This document shows positions 26,681-33,495 of a stretch of 64,000 bases of DNA, one piece after another. Numbering within the stretch: the first letter of the stretch is position 1; the number at the start of each line of letters is the position of its first letter. Made by a program: the position numbers and the translations under genes. Origin of the DNA: Temperatibacter sp965603205 (GTDB lineage Bacteria; Pseudomonadota; Alphaproteobacteria; Sphingomonadales; Kordiimonadaceae); assembly GCA_965603205.1 (NCBI GenBank), contig CBFDCC010000006.1, positions 186,001 through 250,000 of the forward strand, read 5' to 3'. The notes below the pieces were generated by a model. That model did no database searches. It had not been told where the DNA came from and worked only from the letters and a program-made list of their open reading frames with translations.

Positions 26681-27432
26681 TTATAGTTATCTTCATTTAT
26701 GAAATCTGGGTTATTGCCTCTTAGGGCTTCGTCCCAAAATTTCAATCTTAGGGCTTGGGTGATGGCGGCGTAACCTGTCCAGTCGGGACCAAAGAATTTA
26801 TCACTATCACCATCAATATCTTGCTTGTAAGCGATGATTTCTAGGTCTTTCATGCGGATATGGTAAAGATCGATGCCAAAGTAAGCAGTATCTAGAATTC
26901 TATTAACGATGCCCATAAACAAGGTTTCTTGATCATCAGTTTCCAGATCGGCATAGCCTTCAAGGTCATCATCACTAACGGCATATAGGCCACGTAGCTC
27001 TGCAAGGTCTAATAGGTCATCTAATTCAAATTTACTGATAGATACTGTCAATTCAGCAAATAATCGTGGTGCTGTACGCCAGTGTTTCTGAAAGCCGATT
27101 TCGCGTAGTTCATCGAGATAGGCAAGTTTTTGAGTTGCTTGATCCAGTTCAGTGCCAAGAACTTCATCTTGCACTTCAACAGCATCCACAATCTCAATTT
27201 CTGGAATTTCTACATCATCGCCTTTAGACAGATATTCATCTGTAACATTCAAGGCTTTAGCCAGTGTTTGAACTCGGGCCAAAGTAGGGTCTTGTGTGCC
27301 ATATTCAAATTTCTCAATTGCTCTGGTTGGAATTTGAGTGAGCTTTGATAATTGAGGGCGCGTTAATTGAGCAGCATTTCGTGTTTGCATTAAACGTTCG
27401 CCGAATTTCATATCTTTTGTTGTCTTAGTCAT
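26662..27432 (-). CDS. XRE-family repressor downstream of Rep
   Basis: A 256-residue protein with an N-terminal Cro/C1-type HTH (FGERLMQTRNAAQLTRPQLSKLTQIPTRAIEKFEYGTQDPTLARVQTLAKALNV split over residues 10-63) and a long acidic C-terminal part without a recognised domain (YADLETDDQETLFMGIVNRI, and an Arg/Tyr-containing tail). AAAAGGA lies 8 bases before the ATG. It follows rep on the same strand, with palindromic sequences in the 111-base gap (27471-27510), so it plausibly controls copy number or lysogeny of element 1. Confidence 0.8.
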   Translation of the reverse strand: MTKTTKDMKFGERLMQTRNAAQLTRPQLSKLTQIPTRAIEKFEYGTQDPTLARVQTLAKALNVTDEYLSKGDDVEIPEIEIVDAVEVQDEVLGTELDQATQKLAYLDELREIGFQKHWRTAPRLFAELTVSISKFELDDLLDLAELRGLYAVSDDDLEGYADLETDDQETLFMGIVNRILDTAYFGIDLYHIRMKDLEIIAYKQDIDGDSDKFFGPDWTGYAAITQALRLKFWDEALRGNNPDFINEDNYKKREDA

Positions 27433-27470
27433 TTTATAGTCCTTTTCTTATTGTTGCTCTGAGCTGGTAT

Positions 27471-27510
27471 GCAGCTGCTATAGAGCGGGTTATGAGCAGC
27501 TATAGCTGCT
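27471..27510. promoter_or_regulatory. Palindromic operator candidates between rep and XRE gene
   Basis: AGCAGCTATAGCTGCT (27495-27510) is a perfect 16-bp palindrome, and GCAGCTGCTATA (27471-27482) repeats its half-site. They lie 39-78 bases before the XRE start codon. The most likely reading is operators for the XRE repressor itself. A + strand hairpin followed by ATTTTT is the alternative. Confidence 0.55.
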
Positions 27511-27543
27511 ATTTTTGACCTGCCTTAGACAGGTTTGGACAGG

Positions 27544-29019
27544 TCACAGGGAACCTACAGAGGAGTTCCCCGAGACTAGGTTTTCTGCGGTTTTTACGAT
27601 TTTCATCGTGTTATCATTCTCGGGGTTATCCCTGAGAGGTGATTTCTGGTTACCCGAGTGTCTCGGGTTTGGTTTGGGTGGTTCAGTAGCTCGCCTGTCT
27701 TGGACAGTTGACCTACTGGTGTGAACATTAAAGGGGCGCACTTTTCGTGCTTCGCCTTTCGCGGCCGCTCGGATGCCCATGCCAGTCATAAGAGCTGTCT
27801 CAGGGCAGGGAGCGCCATTAGCATCCCACATGCGTCTCGCATCCTTTTTGCGTGCCTCTATAATCTCAAGGCGCTTCTTGCCGCCAAAGGTCTTAGGATC
27901 GGCTGTATAGTTTTGAACGAGTGTCACGGGCTCAGCATATGGAGAGAAACGAAATTGTGGTGAACACCTGGCAACAATCATATTCTCAAGATGATCAGCG
28001 CCGCCTGGTGTTCTGTTTGGATCAACCTTCTTACGCATCTTCTCAATCAGGCCAAGCTTGGAGCCATTAGGTGTTTTCACAGTGCCAATCTTTAATGGGA
28101 ATTCTTTCTTGCTCTTAACTGTGATTGTGGTGACTTCGCCAGTCTCAGGGTCTACGCGATCGATATCCTCAAACTCAAATAGAAGCCCTTCGCGGAACTT
28201 CTTAAGGTCACTCATAGGCTGAGATATCTTTTTGCCTTTAGTCTCATTGAACAGCCAAGCCAGAGCAGGGGCGTCTAGCTTTTCAACATCTAATGGCTTG
28301 AAAGGGTATTTGATGGCCTCTTGTGGCTTTTCAAGCTTACCAGAGTCCTGCCAGTGGCTACCTATGCGCTGGTGTGTCCATGTGAGGAATTCACTCCACT
28401 TAGTCGGTGATAACGCCTTACGTGGGGCGTAAAGCACGTTTGCATGTATATGAAAGGTTAGATCGTCATCGATGGTGAACTCAATACCTCGATATATAAC
28501 AGCAACATTATAATCTTTCTCAGCCTCATGCGCCCAACGGGATATATCACGCGATAGCTTGCTGATCGTATCACCAACAGGACCATATACCGGCACGCGC
28601 TCACCAGCTGTGATTACGGCCATGCGTAAATATTTGCCAAGCTTGGTGTTCTTCTGGAAATATTGCAAAGCATTGAGGACAGGGCGGCGCTCTCTTTGTG
28701 CGATGGTCGGCAAGAAACAGATAGAGCGATAACTGTCTAGTTCATCTTGTTTGCCTGTAACTTCACCTATGGCCGTCATGCCGCCATTGTCTTGATAAAC
28801 GTCTATACCTTGGGTCTGTAGTGCCTCAGCTAAGAATTTAGTCTGACGCATTAACAGCTCACGCGCTGCTGTGCTTTCCTGATATTGCTCAGATGATTGC
28901 TGCCAGCCTGTATTGGCCTTGAAAAGTTCATATTGACTATAGGGCGTATTAGGTTGTCTAGTATCAACCGTAGGCAAAGTGGCAACACTGCTTGCGTAAC
29001 TATTAAGGAGGGCGCTCAT
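27544..29019 (-). CDS. rep: HUH rolling-circle replication initiator
   Basis: A 491-residue replication protein. The HUH metal-binding motif is H190-I-H192 in LTFHIHANVLY, and the catalytic tyrosine motif YxxK is Y238-PF-K241 (IKYPFKP), the correct order and spacing for single-tyrosine rolling-circle Rep proteins of plasmids and phages. A possible motif 1 is LRMAVITAG (about 131-139). The C-terminal 100 residues are basic and proline/asparagine-rich, probably disordered. GAGGTG precedes the ATG. It would nick a double-strand origin that is not identified here; the divergent intergenic region or the 29652-29863 segment are candidates. PM2 also uses a rolling-circle Rep, but this gene lies in the element without capsid genes. 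Confidence 0.85.
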   Translation of the reverse strand: MSALLNSYASSVATLPTVDTRQPNTPYSQYELFKANTGWQQSSEQYQESTAARELLMRQTKFLAEALQTQGIDVYQDNGGMTAIGEVTGKQDELDSYRSICFLPTIAQRERRPVLNALQYFQKNTKLGKYLRMAVITAGERVPVYGPVGDTISKLSRDISRWAHEAEKDYNVAVIYRGIEFTIDDDLTFHIHANVLYAPRKALSPTKWSEFLTWTHQRIGSHWQDSGKLEKPQEAIKYPFKPLDVEKLDAPALAWLFNETKGKKISQPMSDLKKFREGLLFEFEDIDRVDPETGEVTTITVKSKKEFPLKIGTVKTPNGSKLGLIEKMRKKVDPNRTPGGADHLENMIVARCSPQFRFSPYAEPVTLVQNYTADPKTFGGKKRLEIIEARKKDARRMWDANGAPCPETALMTGMGIRAAAKGEARKVRPFNVHTSRSTVQDRRATEPPKPNPRHSGNQKSPLRDNPENDNTMKIVKTAENLVSGNSSVGSL

Positions 29020-29045
29020 AACGCACCTCGAAGAGGGGAAATACT

Positions 29046-29651
29046 ATGAGTTTCAGATATAAATTGATTTTGAGTTCTACTGCTATAATTAGCGGGTTGA
29101 TAGGCGGCAGTATTGCAGTAACGCCTCCAGTTTGGGGCCATGCTGCTTTGATGTATTTGCCGCAACTCGGTCCGATAATTGTAGGTCTTACAGCAATTGT
29201 AATAGCCCTTTATAATACAGATCAAAAGCTTAGAGAAAAACGTGCGTGGGTGAAATCTGCCATTCATGCTTTGATTATTGAGCTTATTAACGTTGCAGCG
29301 CTTGCAAAGATTCAAGTTGGACGTAATGCAGATAATAATAAAACTGTTATGACTGCAGGAATTCACTTGCCAAGAAGAGTGATCCTTGAAGGGTTGTCCT
29401 CTGAGCTGATTAAGCTTCCAACTGAATACCTTCTGATTATTGCAGCTGAGGAGACAATACTCCAAGACGGAATGAGTGCTCTTCAGTTTCTCAAGACCAA
29501 AGAAAAAGTTAAATCCCAAGCTGTTCGTCAAGTTTTTGAGCACCTTGAAAAGAACGCTGACAAATATGTAGAGCGTCTTAATGATGTAAAGGGAAATGAC
29601 CATTTGCATTTGGAAAATGCTGAAAATATTGAAGTATTTACTAATAGATAG
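29046..29651 (+). CDS. Element 1 membrane-anchored protein
   Basis: A 201-residue protein with two N-terminal hydrophobic segments (about residues 8-27 and 36-59) followed by a soluble, mostly helical domain (residues 65-201) ending in a charged coiled-coil-like region. GAGGGGAAA precedes the ATG. It diverges from rep with only 26 bases between start codons, so promoters must lie inside one or both genes or be shared. A longer - strand open frame (29016-29867) covers the same DNA but has a composition typical of an antisense shadow. Function unknown. Confidence 0.65.
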   Translation: MSFRYKLILSSTAIISGLIGGSIAVTPPVWGHAALMYLPQLGPIIVGLTAIVIALYNTDQKLREKRAWVKSAIHALIIELINVAALAKIQVGRNADNNKTVMTAGIHLPRRVILEGLSSELIKLPTEYLLIIAAEETILQDGMSALQFLKTKEKVKSQAVRQVFEHLEKNADKYVERLNDVKGNDHLHLENAENIEVFTNR

Positions 29652-29863
29652 AATGGGGCTCTGCCCCAAACCCCGAGATAGTTGAAGAAATAAAGCAAAG
29701 ATTAAGGTCTGAGCTTTATGTTGCAACTGATTGAAAATGTAGGTATAATCTTCACACAGAACAGCTGGAGACGGCGATGACTGTGAAATGAAGCAAAGAG
29801 CGTCAAGGGTCAAACCTTCGGCGCTTTTTCTTTGACAAAAGAGGGTGCTATTTAGGGCTAAAT
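29652..29863. other. 212-base noncoding segment with two hairpins
   Basis: Right after the upstream stop, TGGGGC-TCT-GCCCCA (29654-29668) forms a tight hairpin followed by AACCCC. Near 29798-29828 there is an imperfect stem, AGCG..AAGGGT against ACCTT..GCGCT followed by TTTTC. The second looks like a terminator for the + strand gene. The whole segment separates convergent genes and could also hold a small RNA or a replication origin of element 1; no nick-site motif can be assigned. Confidence 0.45.
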
Positions 29864-30514
29864 TCATGCTTTCAGTACCCTTTTCTTAGGGACTTGGGCG
29901 AATTTCAAAGCCTTCTGCACAACAGGCAAGCCAACACCTACACGGTCGGCAATATGCTTTAACTTCCAGTTCTTTTTACGTAATTTAACGATTAATTTGT
30001 TTTGACGATTACGGAGATAATCTTTAACGGTTTTCCGTCTTATCTTGATTGCTGATTGGGTTACAGCAGCGGCCCAACCAAAACGTAATCCAACAAATTT
30101 GCAGGCTTTTTGCTCATTTTCATATTCATGACGTACACGCCGATACAGCCGATAAGCCTGCACTACGTTACGATAAAACTTAGCTCTTGTTTGCTGAGAT
30201 TCTTCTTCGACTAATCTTTGAACTTCAGCTTCTTCAGCTGCAATGCATTCATTCTCTATTTTTTCATCATATGCCTTTTGACCAGCATAGATCATGCCTT
30301 GAGCAATAGGATCATCTTCATAGAGGACTGGTTGACTAGAAGGTGCAGCTGGTAACAAAGAGTTTGGCTTTGTTTGTCCAATTGCTAGAGGCGTACCAGT
30401 AGATTTAATTACTGTTGCGAGCTGAATGAGCTGATCAATAGTTTCTTGAGCAGTGTCTACAGGGACGCTGAAGGAAATATCGATCTTAATGTCTTTGTGA
30501 GTGCTATCAGACAT
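29864..30514 (-). CDS. Element 1 protein with C-terminal HTH
   Basis: About 216 residues from ATG 30514 (a GTG at 30526 would add 4). An N-terminal region starting SDSTHKDIKIDISFSVPVDTAQETIDQLIQL is followed by an acidic coiled-coil-like stretch (ENECIAAEEAEVQRLVEEESQQ). The basic C-terminal half ends in a resolvase/homeodomain-like HTH (KNWKLKHIADRVGVGLPVVQKALKFA, about residues 181-206). It probably binds DNA. Located at the right end of element 1, 80 bases from the middle Xer site. Not a tyrosine or serine recombinase: no R-H-R-Y set or Ser-catalytic domain seen. Confidence 0.7.
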   Translation of the reverse strand: MSDSTHKDIKIDISFSVPVDTAQETIDQLIQLATVIKSTGTPLAIGQTKPNSLLPAAPSSQPVLYEDDPIAQGMIYAGQKAYDEKIENECIAAEEAEVQRLVEEESQQTRAKFYRNVVQAYRLYRRVRHEYENEQKACKFVGLRFGWAAAVTQSAIKIRRKTVKDYLRNRQNKLIVKLRKKNWKLKHIADRVGVGLPVVQKALKFAQVPKKRVLKA

Positions 30515-30547
30515 GATGCACCACACAAGCGGCTAAAGTAGGGAGTC

Positions 30548-31009
30548 CTAAGAAATATTTAGATTCAATGACTTGAGAGTATAGGGAGTCACATTTTGCG
30601 TATAATTTATATTTTCGGTATCAGCGGGGGCCGTATGTTCTTCTAATGTACCAGCATAAGAGCCGTTATCATAAGAAGATAATGACAAGAGAACAACCAG
30701 ACAAACCATTGCAGCAGCGTGGCGGGTTGCCTCAATCATCTTAGACATAGATTTATATATAGACGCGGTAGCCTGATCGCCAGCCTTTACAGCGCGATAG
30801 CGCCCTAAATCAGCTAGGGCTTGTTCTACATTTAAACCGCCTAATTCTGCAAGTCTACGCATGGTTTTATCATCACGAGGAAGGTTCCTTCCGCTACACC
30901 AATGTCCTACAGCTGCCTTGGATTGGTCCAGCCTTAATGATAGGACTTCATTCGACTTTATAGCCTGTTGTTGCTTAGCTAATTTAATATAGTCTTTAAT
31001 ATCAAGCAT
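30548..31009 (-). CDS. HTH regulator with membrane anchor, crossed by the middle Xer site
   Basis: A 153-residue protein. The N-terminal part (about residues 5-70: YIKLAKQQQAIKSNEVLSLRL ... VGHWCSGRNLPRDDKTMRRLAEL) is a Cro/YdaS-like HTH resembling the DUF3693 type of small-phage regulators; a hydrophobic segment follows (about 97-111, AAAMVCLVVLLSLSS). AAGGAG lies 8 bases before the ATG. Three CTTAAG boxes at 26-bp spacing occupy its promoter, suggesting autoregulation. The dif-like site 30595-30622 lies in its last codons. If element 2 excised, the frame would continue into sequence near 40.1 kb and end at 40071-40073, exchanging 17 C-terminal residues for 32 others. Confidence 0.75.
   Translation of the reverse strand: MLDIKDYIKLAKQQQAIKSNEVLSLRLDQSKAAVGHWCSGRNLPRDDKTMRRLAELGGLNVEQALADLGRYRAVKAGDQATASIYKSMSKMIEATRHAAAMVCLVVLLSLSSYDNGSYAGTLEEHTAPADTENINYTQNVTPYTLKSLNLNIS
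30595..30622 (+). other. Middle Xer/dif-like junction between elements 1 and 2
   Basis: XerC-type arm TTTGCGTATAA (30595-30605; 8/11 match to the E. coli arm), centre TTTATA (30606-30611), poor XerD-type arm TTTTCGGTATC (4/11). Same orientation and centre as the sites at 22901 and 40163; 15 bases identical to the left site. Consistent with a junction formed when a second element integrated next to the first. Confidence 0.6.
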
Positions 31010-31018
31010 TTAGTGATC

Positions 31019-31082
31019 TCCTTAAGAAGCTTTAACTAGAATATGCCTTAAGAAGCGTTTAAAATCAAGCCCCTTAAGAAAG
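31019..31082. promoter_or_regulatory. Three-box CTTAAG operator array
   Basis: Boxes TCCTTAAGAAGC, GCCTTAAGAAGC and CCCCTTAAGAAAG have their CTTAAG cores at 31021, 31047 and 31073, exactly 26 bp apart. The array covers the ribosome binding site and promoter region of the divergent HTH gene (start 31009). Related boxes occur at 34230-34241 and 40087-40160. The HTH protein 30548-31009 is the obvious candidate binder. Confidence 0.7.
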
Positions 31083-31122
31083 TTGTTGCACATCACCACT
31101 ATATGAAGTAGGGAAATTATAT

Positions 31123-31141
31123 GCACTATACCATATAGTGC
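31123..31141. promoter_or_regulatory. Inverted repeat GCACTATA in early promoter region
   Basis: GCACTATA-CCA-TATAGTGC, perfect 8-bp arms, located between the divergent HTH gene and the replication initiator; a related half-site CACTATAT lies at about 31097-31104. Likely operator for the early (initiator) promoter. Confidence 0.5.
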
Positions 31142-31149
31142 TTTACTAC

Positions 31150-31187
31150 TCCCCCGCCTAGATGCTTCCCCTAGGTCTGGCGGGGGA
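31150..31187 (+). promoter_or_regulatory. GC-rich hairpin upstream of the initiator gene
   Basis: TCCCCCGCC (31150-31158) pairs with GGCGGGGGA (31179-31187) around a 20-base loop that itself contains CCTAG and CTAGG. There is no T-run, so it is not a standard terminator; a leader-RNA structure or single-strand initiation site is possible. It stands out in an AT-rich element. Confidence 0.45.
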
Positions 31188-31217
31188 TAACTAGGGGCTA
31201 GGGGATAAGGATTTAAA

Positions 31218-32084
31218 ATGCACTACAGCCATGTATCTGCCTGTTTAAACATTGAAGACATTCCAAGCGGACCTGTAATGCAGGTCATGTTCTTACTTAC
31301 ATTTAGAGCCAGAGAAGAAAGCCACTCTATAGACTTAACCCTTGGTCAAATAGTTGATCAGACTAAATTGGGTAAGTCTACAGTGAAGCGCTCTATTACA
31401 ACCCTTGAAGAAATGGGCTTAATATCATCCTTTGGTAGTGGTCGCGGTAGGTGGGCTTATAAGCAGTTTAAAATACACTTAAAGCGCATATACGAGCTAC
31501 AACCTTTGGACCCCTCGCACAAGCTACCAAAAGAGATAGAAACGGACCTTAATGAGGCCACACTGACCCCATTGGAGCAACATATCAATGCAGCCACAGT
31601 GGGCCACATGAATATTAAAGAGGCCACAGTGGGCTTCAATGAGGCCACAGTGGGCTTCAATGAGGCCACAGTGGACACCCTTAAAGGTAATAAATATATA
31701 AATAGGAATAATGGCACTGCTGTTAACCGTCCTTATCGGACGGGCAGTGAATGGGGAGGCAAAAAAGCCAAACCACCAAAGAAGGTCACTCACTGGTCAA
31801 AAACAGATGATTGGAGTGTATGGCCTAGCATGAGCGACCTCTCACAAAAACAGTCAGTTGATGCATGGGTGCAATGTCTTCAGAATGAAGAAGTTGGATA
31901 TCGGGTTCCAGATAGCGCAGTTCTGAGCAATATCAAAGATGGTAAGGCTTTAATCCAGCGTATGACACCTTTTCAAATAGATTTTATGACTAAAGACGGT
32001 CACAAGGACCGACTTGAGGCCGCACTATCCGAGTTTCTAGGGGAAACAATCACTTTAACCTTAGTACAGGAGGCCGCAGCATGA
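31218..32084 (+). CDS. Lambda O-like replication initiator with internal iterons
   Basis: A 288-residue protein. Residues about 15-95 form a winged helix-turn-helix (VMQVMFLLTFRAR ... LTLGQIVDQTKLGKSTVKRSITTLEEMGLISSFG), as in phage replication initiators of the lambda O type. Residues about 113-155 are a spacer with EATVGFN repeats encoded by DNA iterons (31554-31680), followed at DNA level by an AT-rich segment. A C-terminal domain (about 190-288) has no recognised motif. In lambda, O binds iterons located within its own gene; the same architecture here is the basis of the call. AAGGA precedes the ATG. First gene of the early operon, 4-base overlap with the next. Confidence 0.65.
   Translation: MHYSHVSACLNIEDIPSGPVMQVMFLLTFRAREESHSIDLTLGQIVDQTKLGKSTVKRSITTLEEMGLISSFGSGRGRWAYKQFKIHLKRIYELQPLDPSHKLPKEIETDLNEATLTPLEQHINAATVGHMNIKEATVGFNEATVGFNEATVDTLKGNKYINRNNGTAVNRPYRTGSEWGGKKAKPPKKVTHWSKTDDWSVWPSMSDLSQKQSVDAWVQCLQNEEVGYRVPDSAVLSNIKDGKALIQRMTPFQIDFMTKDGHKDRLEAALSEFLGETITLTLVQEAAA
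31554..31680 (+). repeat. Intragenic iterons (origin candidate)
   Basis: Two identical 21-bp units GAGGCCACAGTGGGCTTCAA(T) at 31620-31640 and 31641-31661, a third partial copy from 31662, and diverged copies at 31590 and 31554. The common core is GCCACAGTG. All copies keep the reading frame (spacings 36, 30, 21, 21). Proposed binding sites of the initiator protein encoded here. Confidence 0.7.
31681..31713 (+). other. AT-rich segment next to iterons (candidate unwinding element)
   Basis: Directly after the last iteron the sequence becomes strongly AT-rich (for example GGTAATAAATATATAAATAG), inside the initiator coding region. Iterons followed by an AT-rich stretch is the layout of oriLambda. 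Inference from arrangement only. Confidence 0.5.
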
Positions 32085-32476
32085 AAAATGCAGCTGATAA
32101 ACTACCAGACACCGCAGAAACACTCACTACCACGCGGAAAATCGCCAATTTAAGACAATATTACCTTAGTCATGGCGACTTATTGCGGGCGCATATCCTA
32201 GACGCTGCCGAAAACAGCATGGACGCTATCCCTTCCGCCGTTAAGTTGATGCTTCCAGATGTTGATGTAATGATGAAAGAGGCTATGAGCTTTCTAATTC
32301 CACAAATTCAGGAGATGTATTTAGCTAACGACTGTCTCATGGCTTTAATGATGGATATGGCCGCGCAAAATGAAAGCCAGCAAAGGTCTATTACTTGGCT
32401 TGTGGACCGTGTGAGTAATCATAAAGCTATCATTGATGATCTTAACGAGAGGACAGCCGCCAATGATCGCGGCTAA
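32081..32476 (+). CDS. Early-operon helical protein, unknown
   Basis: A 131-residue, methionine-rich, mainly helical protein (repeated amphipathic segments such as VDVMMKEAMSFLIPQIQEMYL and LMALMMDMAAQ). It overlaps the initiator gene by 4 bases (ATGA) and the next gene by 14 bases. Position after an O-like initiator is where a helicase loader would be, but the protein is far shorter than lambda P and no motif supports that role. Function unknown. Confidence 0.65.
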   Translation: MKNAADKLPDTAETLTTTRKIANLRQYYLSHGDLLRAHILDAAENSMDAIPSAVKLMLPDVDVMMKEAMSFLIPQIQEMYLANDCLMALMMDMAAQNESQQRSITWLVDRVSNHKAIIDDLNERTAANDRG

Positions 32477-32951
32477 TACCGTAATAGCCGAGGTCGCTTG
32501 CAGTTGGTGCGGCGGCGCGGCTGATGCCGTAACAGGCGTTACAGCGGGTGCGCTAGTCAAAACGCGCTGCAATAACATGCTGCAAAACGGCAAGAAATGC
32601 GGCTCATGGACTACAGCAAGCCCTAACGCCACCTACCTTTTAAAATTAAATTATCTAGCAGAAGTTGAGGCCCAAAATGACAACCAAGAAAACACCAAAC
32701 AAGCCGACGAAATCAGTGATAAAAGCACCTTTAGCGAAGAAGTCGCCCAAAGCGATAGCGAAAAAACCGCAGAAAACAGCCAAAGTGAAGAAAGTGGCGC
32801 AAGATCTTGCGAAGAAGAAACCGCCAGTAACGACAACAGCGACACAGGCACCAGCGGCCAATCCGTTAATGATAACGGACCAGACACAGGCGACACAGGA
32901 GCCGAAAGTGGCAAACGACAATCATTCGTTGACGGACTTTTCGCCAGTTGA
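32463..32951 (+). CDS. Small zinc-ribbon protein with acidic overprinted tail
   Basis: 162 residues from ATG 32463 (AGAGGA upstream; an ATG at 32433 is in frame but has a poorer context). Residues 13-46 hold a four-cysteine zinc ribbon: C13-SW-C16 and C36...C46 (RCNNMLQNGKKC). From about residue 70 the chain is a low-complexity acidic, Ser/Asn/Thr-rich tail. That tail overlaps the N-terminal region of the next gene in another frame for 275 bases. The zinc ribbon part is convincing as a gene; whether the acidic tail is functional or merely read-through of an open frame is unclear. Confidence 0.6.
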   Translation: MIAANTVIAEVACSWCGGAADAVTGVTAGALVKTRCNNMLQNGKKCGSWTTASPNATYLLKLNYLAEVEAQNDNQENTKQADEISDKSTFSEEVAQSDSEKTAENSQSEESGARSCEEETASNDNSDTGTSGQSVNDNGPDTGDTGAESGKRQSFVDGLFAS

Positions 32952-33495
32952 GCTTGATAGCACTCTCGATGATGTTACAGCCTTAGAGCCAGAGGCCATT
33001 GAGGTGCAGCCTGACTGGGAAGGCATCACAAAATCAATGTCTGAAGGCGAAGCTAAAGCCGAGCCAGACGAAAAGGCCAAGGCGGAAGCCGAGAAAGAGC
33101 GCTTGCGGGTGAGTAGTTGCCGTAAGATGTTCTATGAGGGCCTATGCGTGTCATTCTCTGCTGGTAATCATGTGGCCGCTAGGCGCATGTATGGCCGTAC
33201 ATTGAAGACGTTAGACCTGAAACACTATGGCCCTATGGGCGAGGCTGCTTCTGATCAGACCTTTAACCAGCTTTGCAAGGTGGAATTTTTCGCAAAATAT
33301 CTAATGAAGCTTGATAAAATTGCTGAGTTTTTCGAGCAGTTCAGCGCTATTGCTGCCCTTATGACGGTGATGTATCTGAATGTTAAAGGCGAGGTCAAAG
33401 AGCTAAAGGCTGAAGCCAAAAAAGCCGAAGCAGCTAAGAAGGCCAAGGCCGCTAATGACAACAGCGACGAAGCTGGTAAGGGTGCAACAGCATGA
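32677..33495 (+). CDS. Early-operon protein with Lys-rich N-terminus
   Basis: 272 residues from ATG 32677, preceded by TTGAGG with 6-base spacing (an in-frame TTG lies at 32665). Residues about 1-55 are Lys/Ala/Pro/Thr-rich and strongly basic, suited to binding nucleic acid or being disordered. An acidic linker follows (ELDSTLDDVTALEPEAIEV), then a helical domain (SCRKMFYEGLCVSFSAGNHVAARRMYG, with two Cys) and a final Lys/Ala/Glu-rich coiled-coil-like helix. Overlaps the upstream zinc-ribbon gene by 275 bases and the ATPase gene by 4. Function unknown. Confidence 0.65.
   Translation: MTTKKTPNKPTKSVIKAPLAKKSPKAIAKKPQKTAKVKKVAQDLAKKKPPVTTTATQAPAANPLMITDQTQATQEPKVANDNHSLTDFSPVELDSTLDDVTALEPEAIEVQPDWEGITKSMSEGEAKAEPDEKAKAEAEKERLRVSSCRKMFYEGLCVSFSAGNHVAARRMYGRTLKTLDLKHYGPMGEAASDQTFNQLCKVEFFAKYLMKLDKIAEFFEQFSAIAALMTVMYLNVKGEVKELKAEAKKAEAAKKAKAANDNSDEAGKGATA

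Larger units (their letters stand above)
22912..30605. mobile_element. Element 1: dif-integrated plasmid-like or satellite element (about 7.7 kb)
   Basis: Bounded by the left and middle dif-like sites, 7,694 bp centre to centre. It carries an HUH rolling-circle replication protein, two XRE regulators, two other HTH proteins, membrane proteins and an unknown two-gene cargo (25203-26587), but no recognisable capsid, packaging or lysis gene and no integrase. Its character, AT-rich with short mixed-strand operons, differs from the flanking core genes. It could be a cryptic rolling-circle plasmid, a satellite of the adjacent prophage, or a phage whose structural genes I do not recognise. Boundaries are inferred from the Xer-like sites only. 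Confidence 0.6.

Noticed and set aside
29016..29867. A 283-codon - strand open frame upstream of rep
   Set aside because: It lies antisense to the 29046-29651 gene, which has a good ribosome binding site and normal membrane/helix composition. The - frame protein is Cys/Ser/Leu/Phe/Asn-rich without pattern, typical of a shadow frame.
31457..31793. - strand frames with repeated TVASLKP and EAHCGL
   Set aside because: They are antisense translations of the iteron region; no start context.
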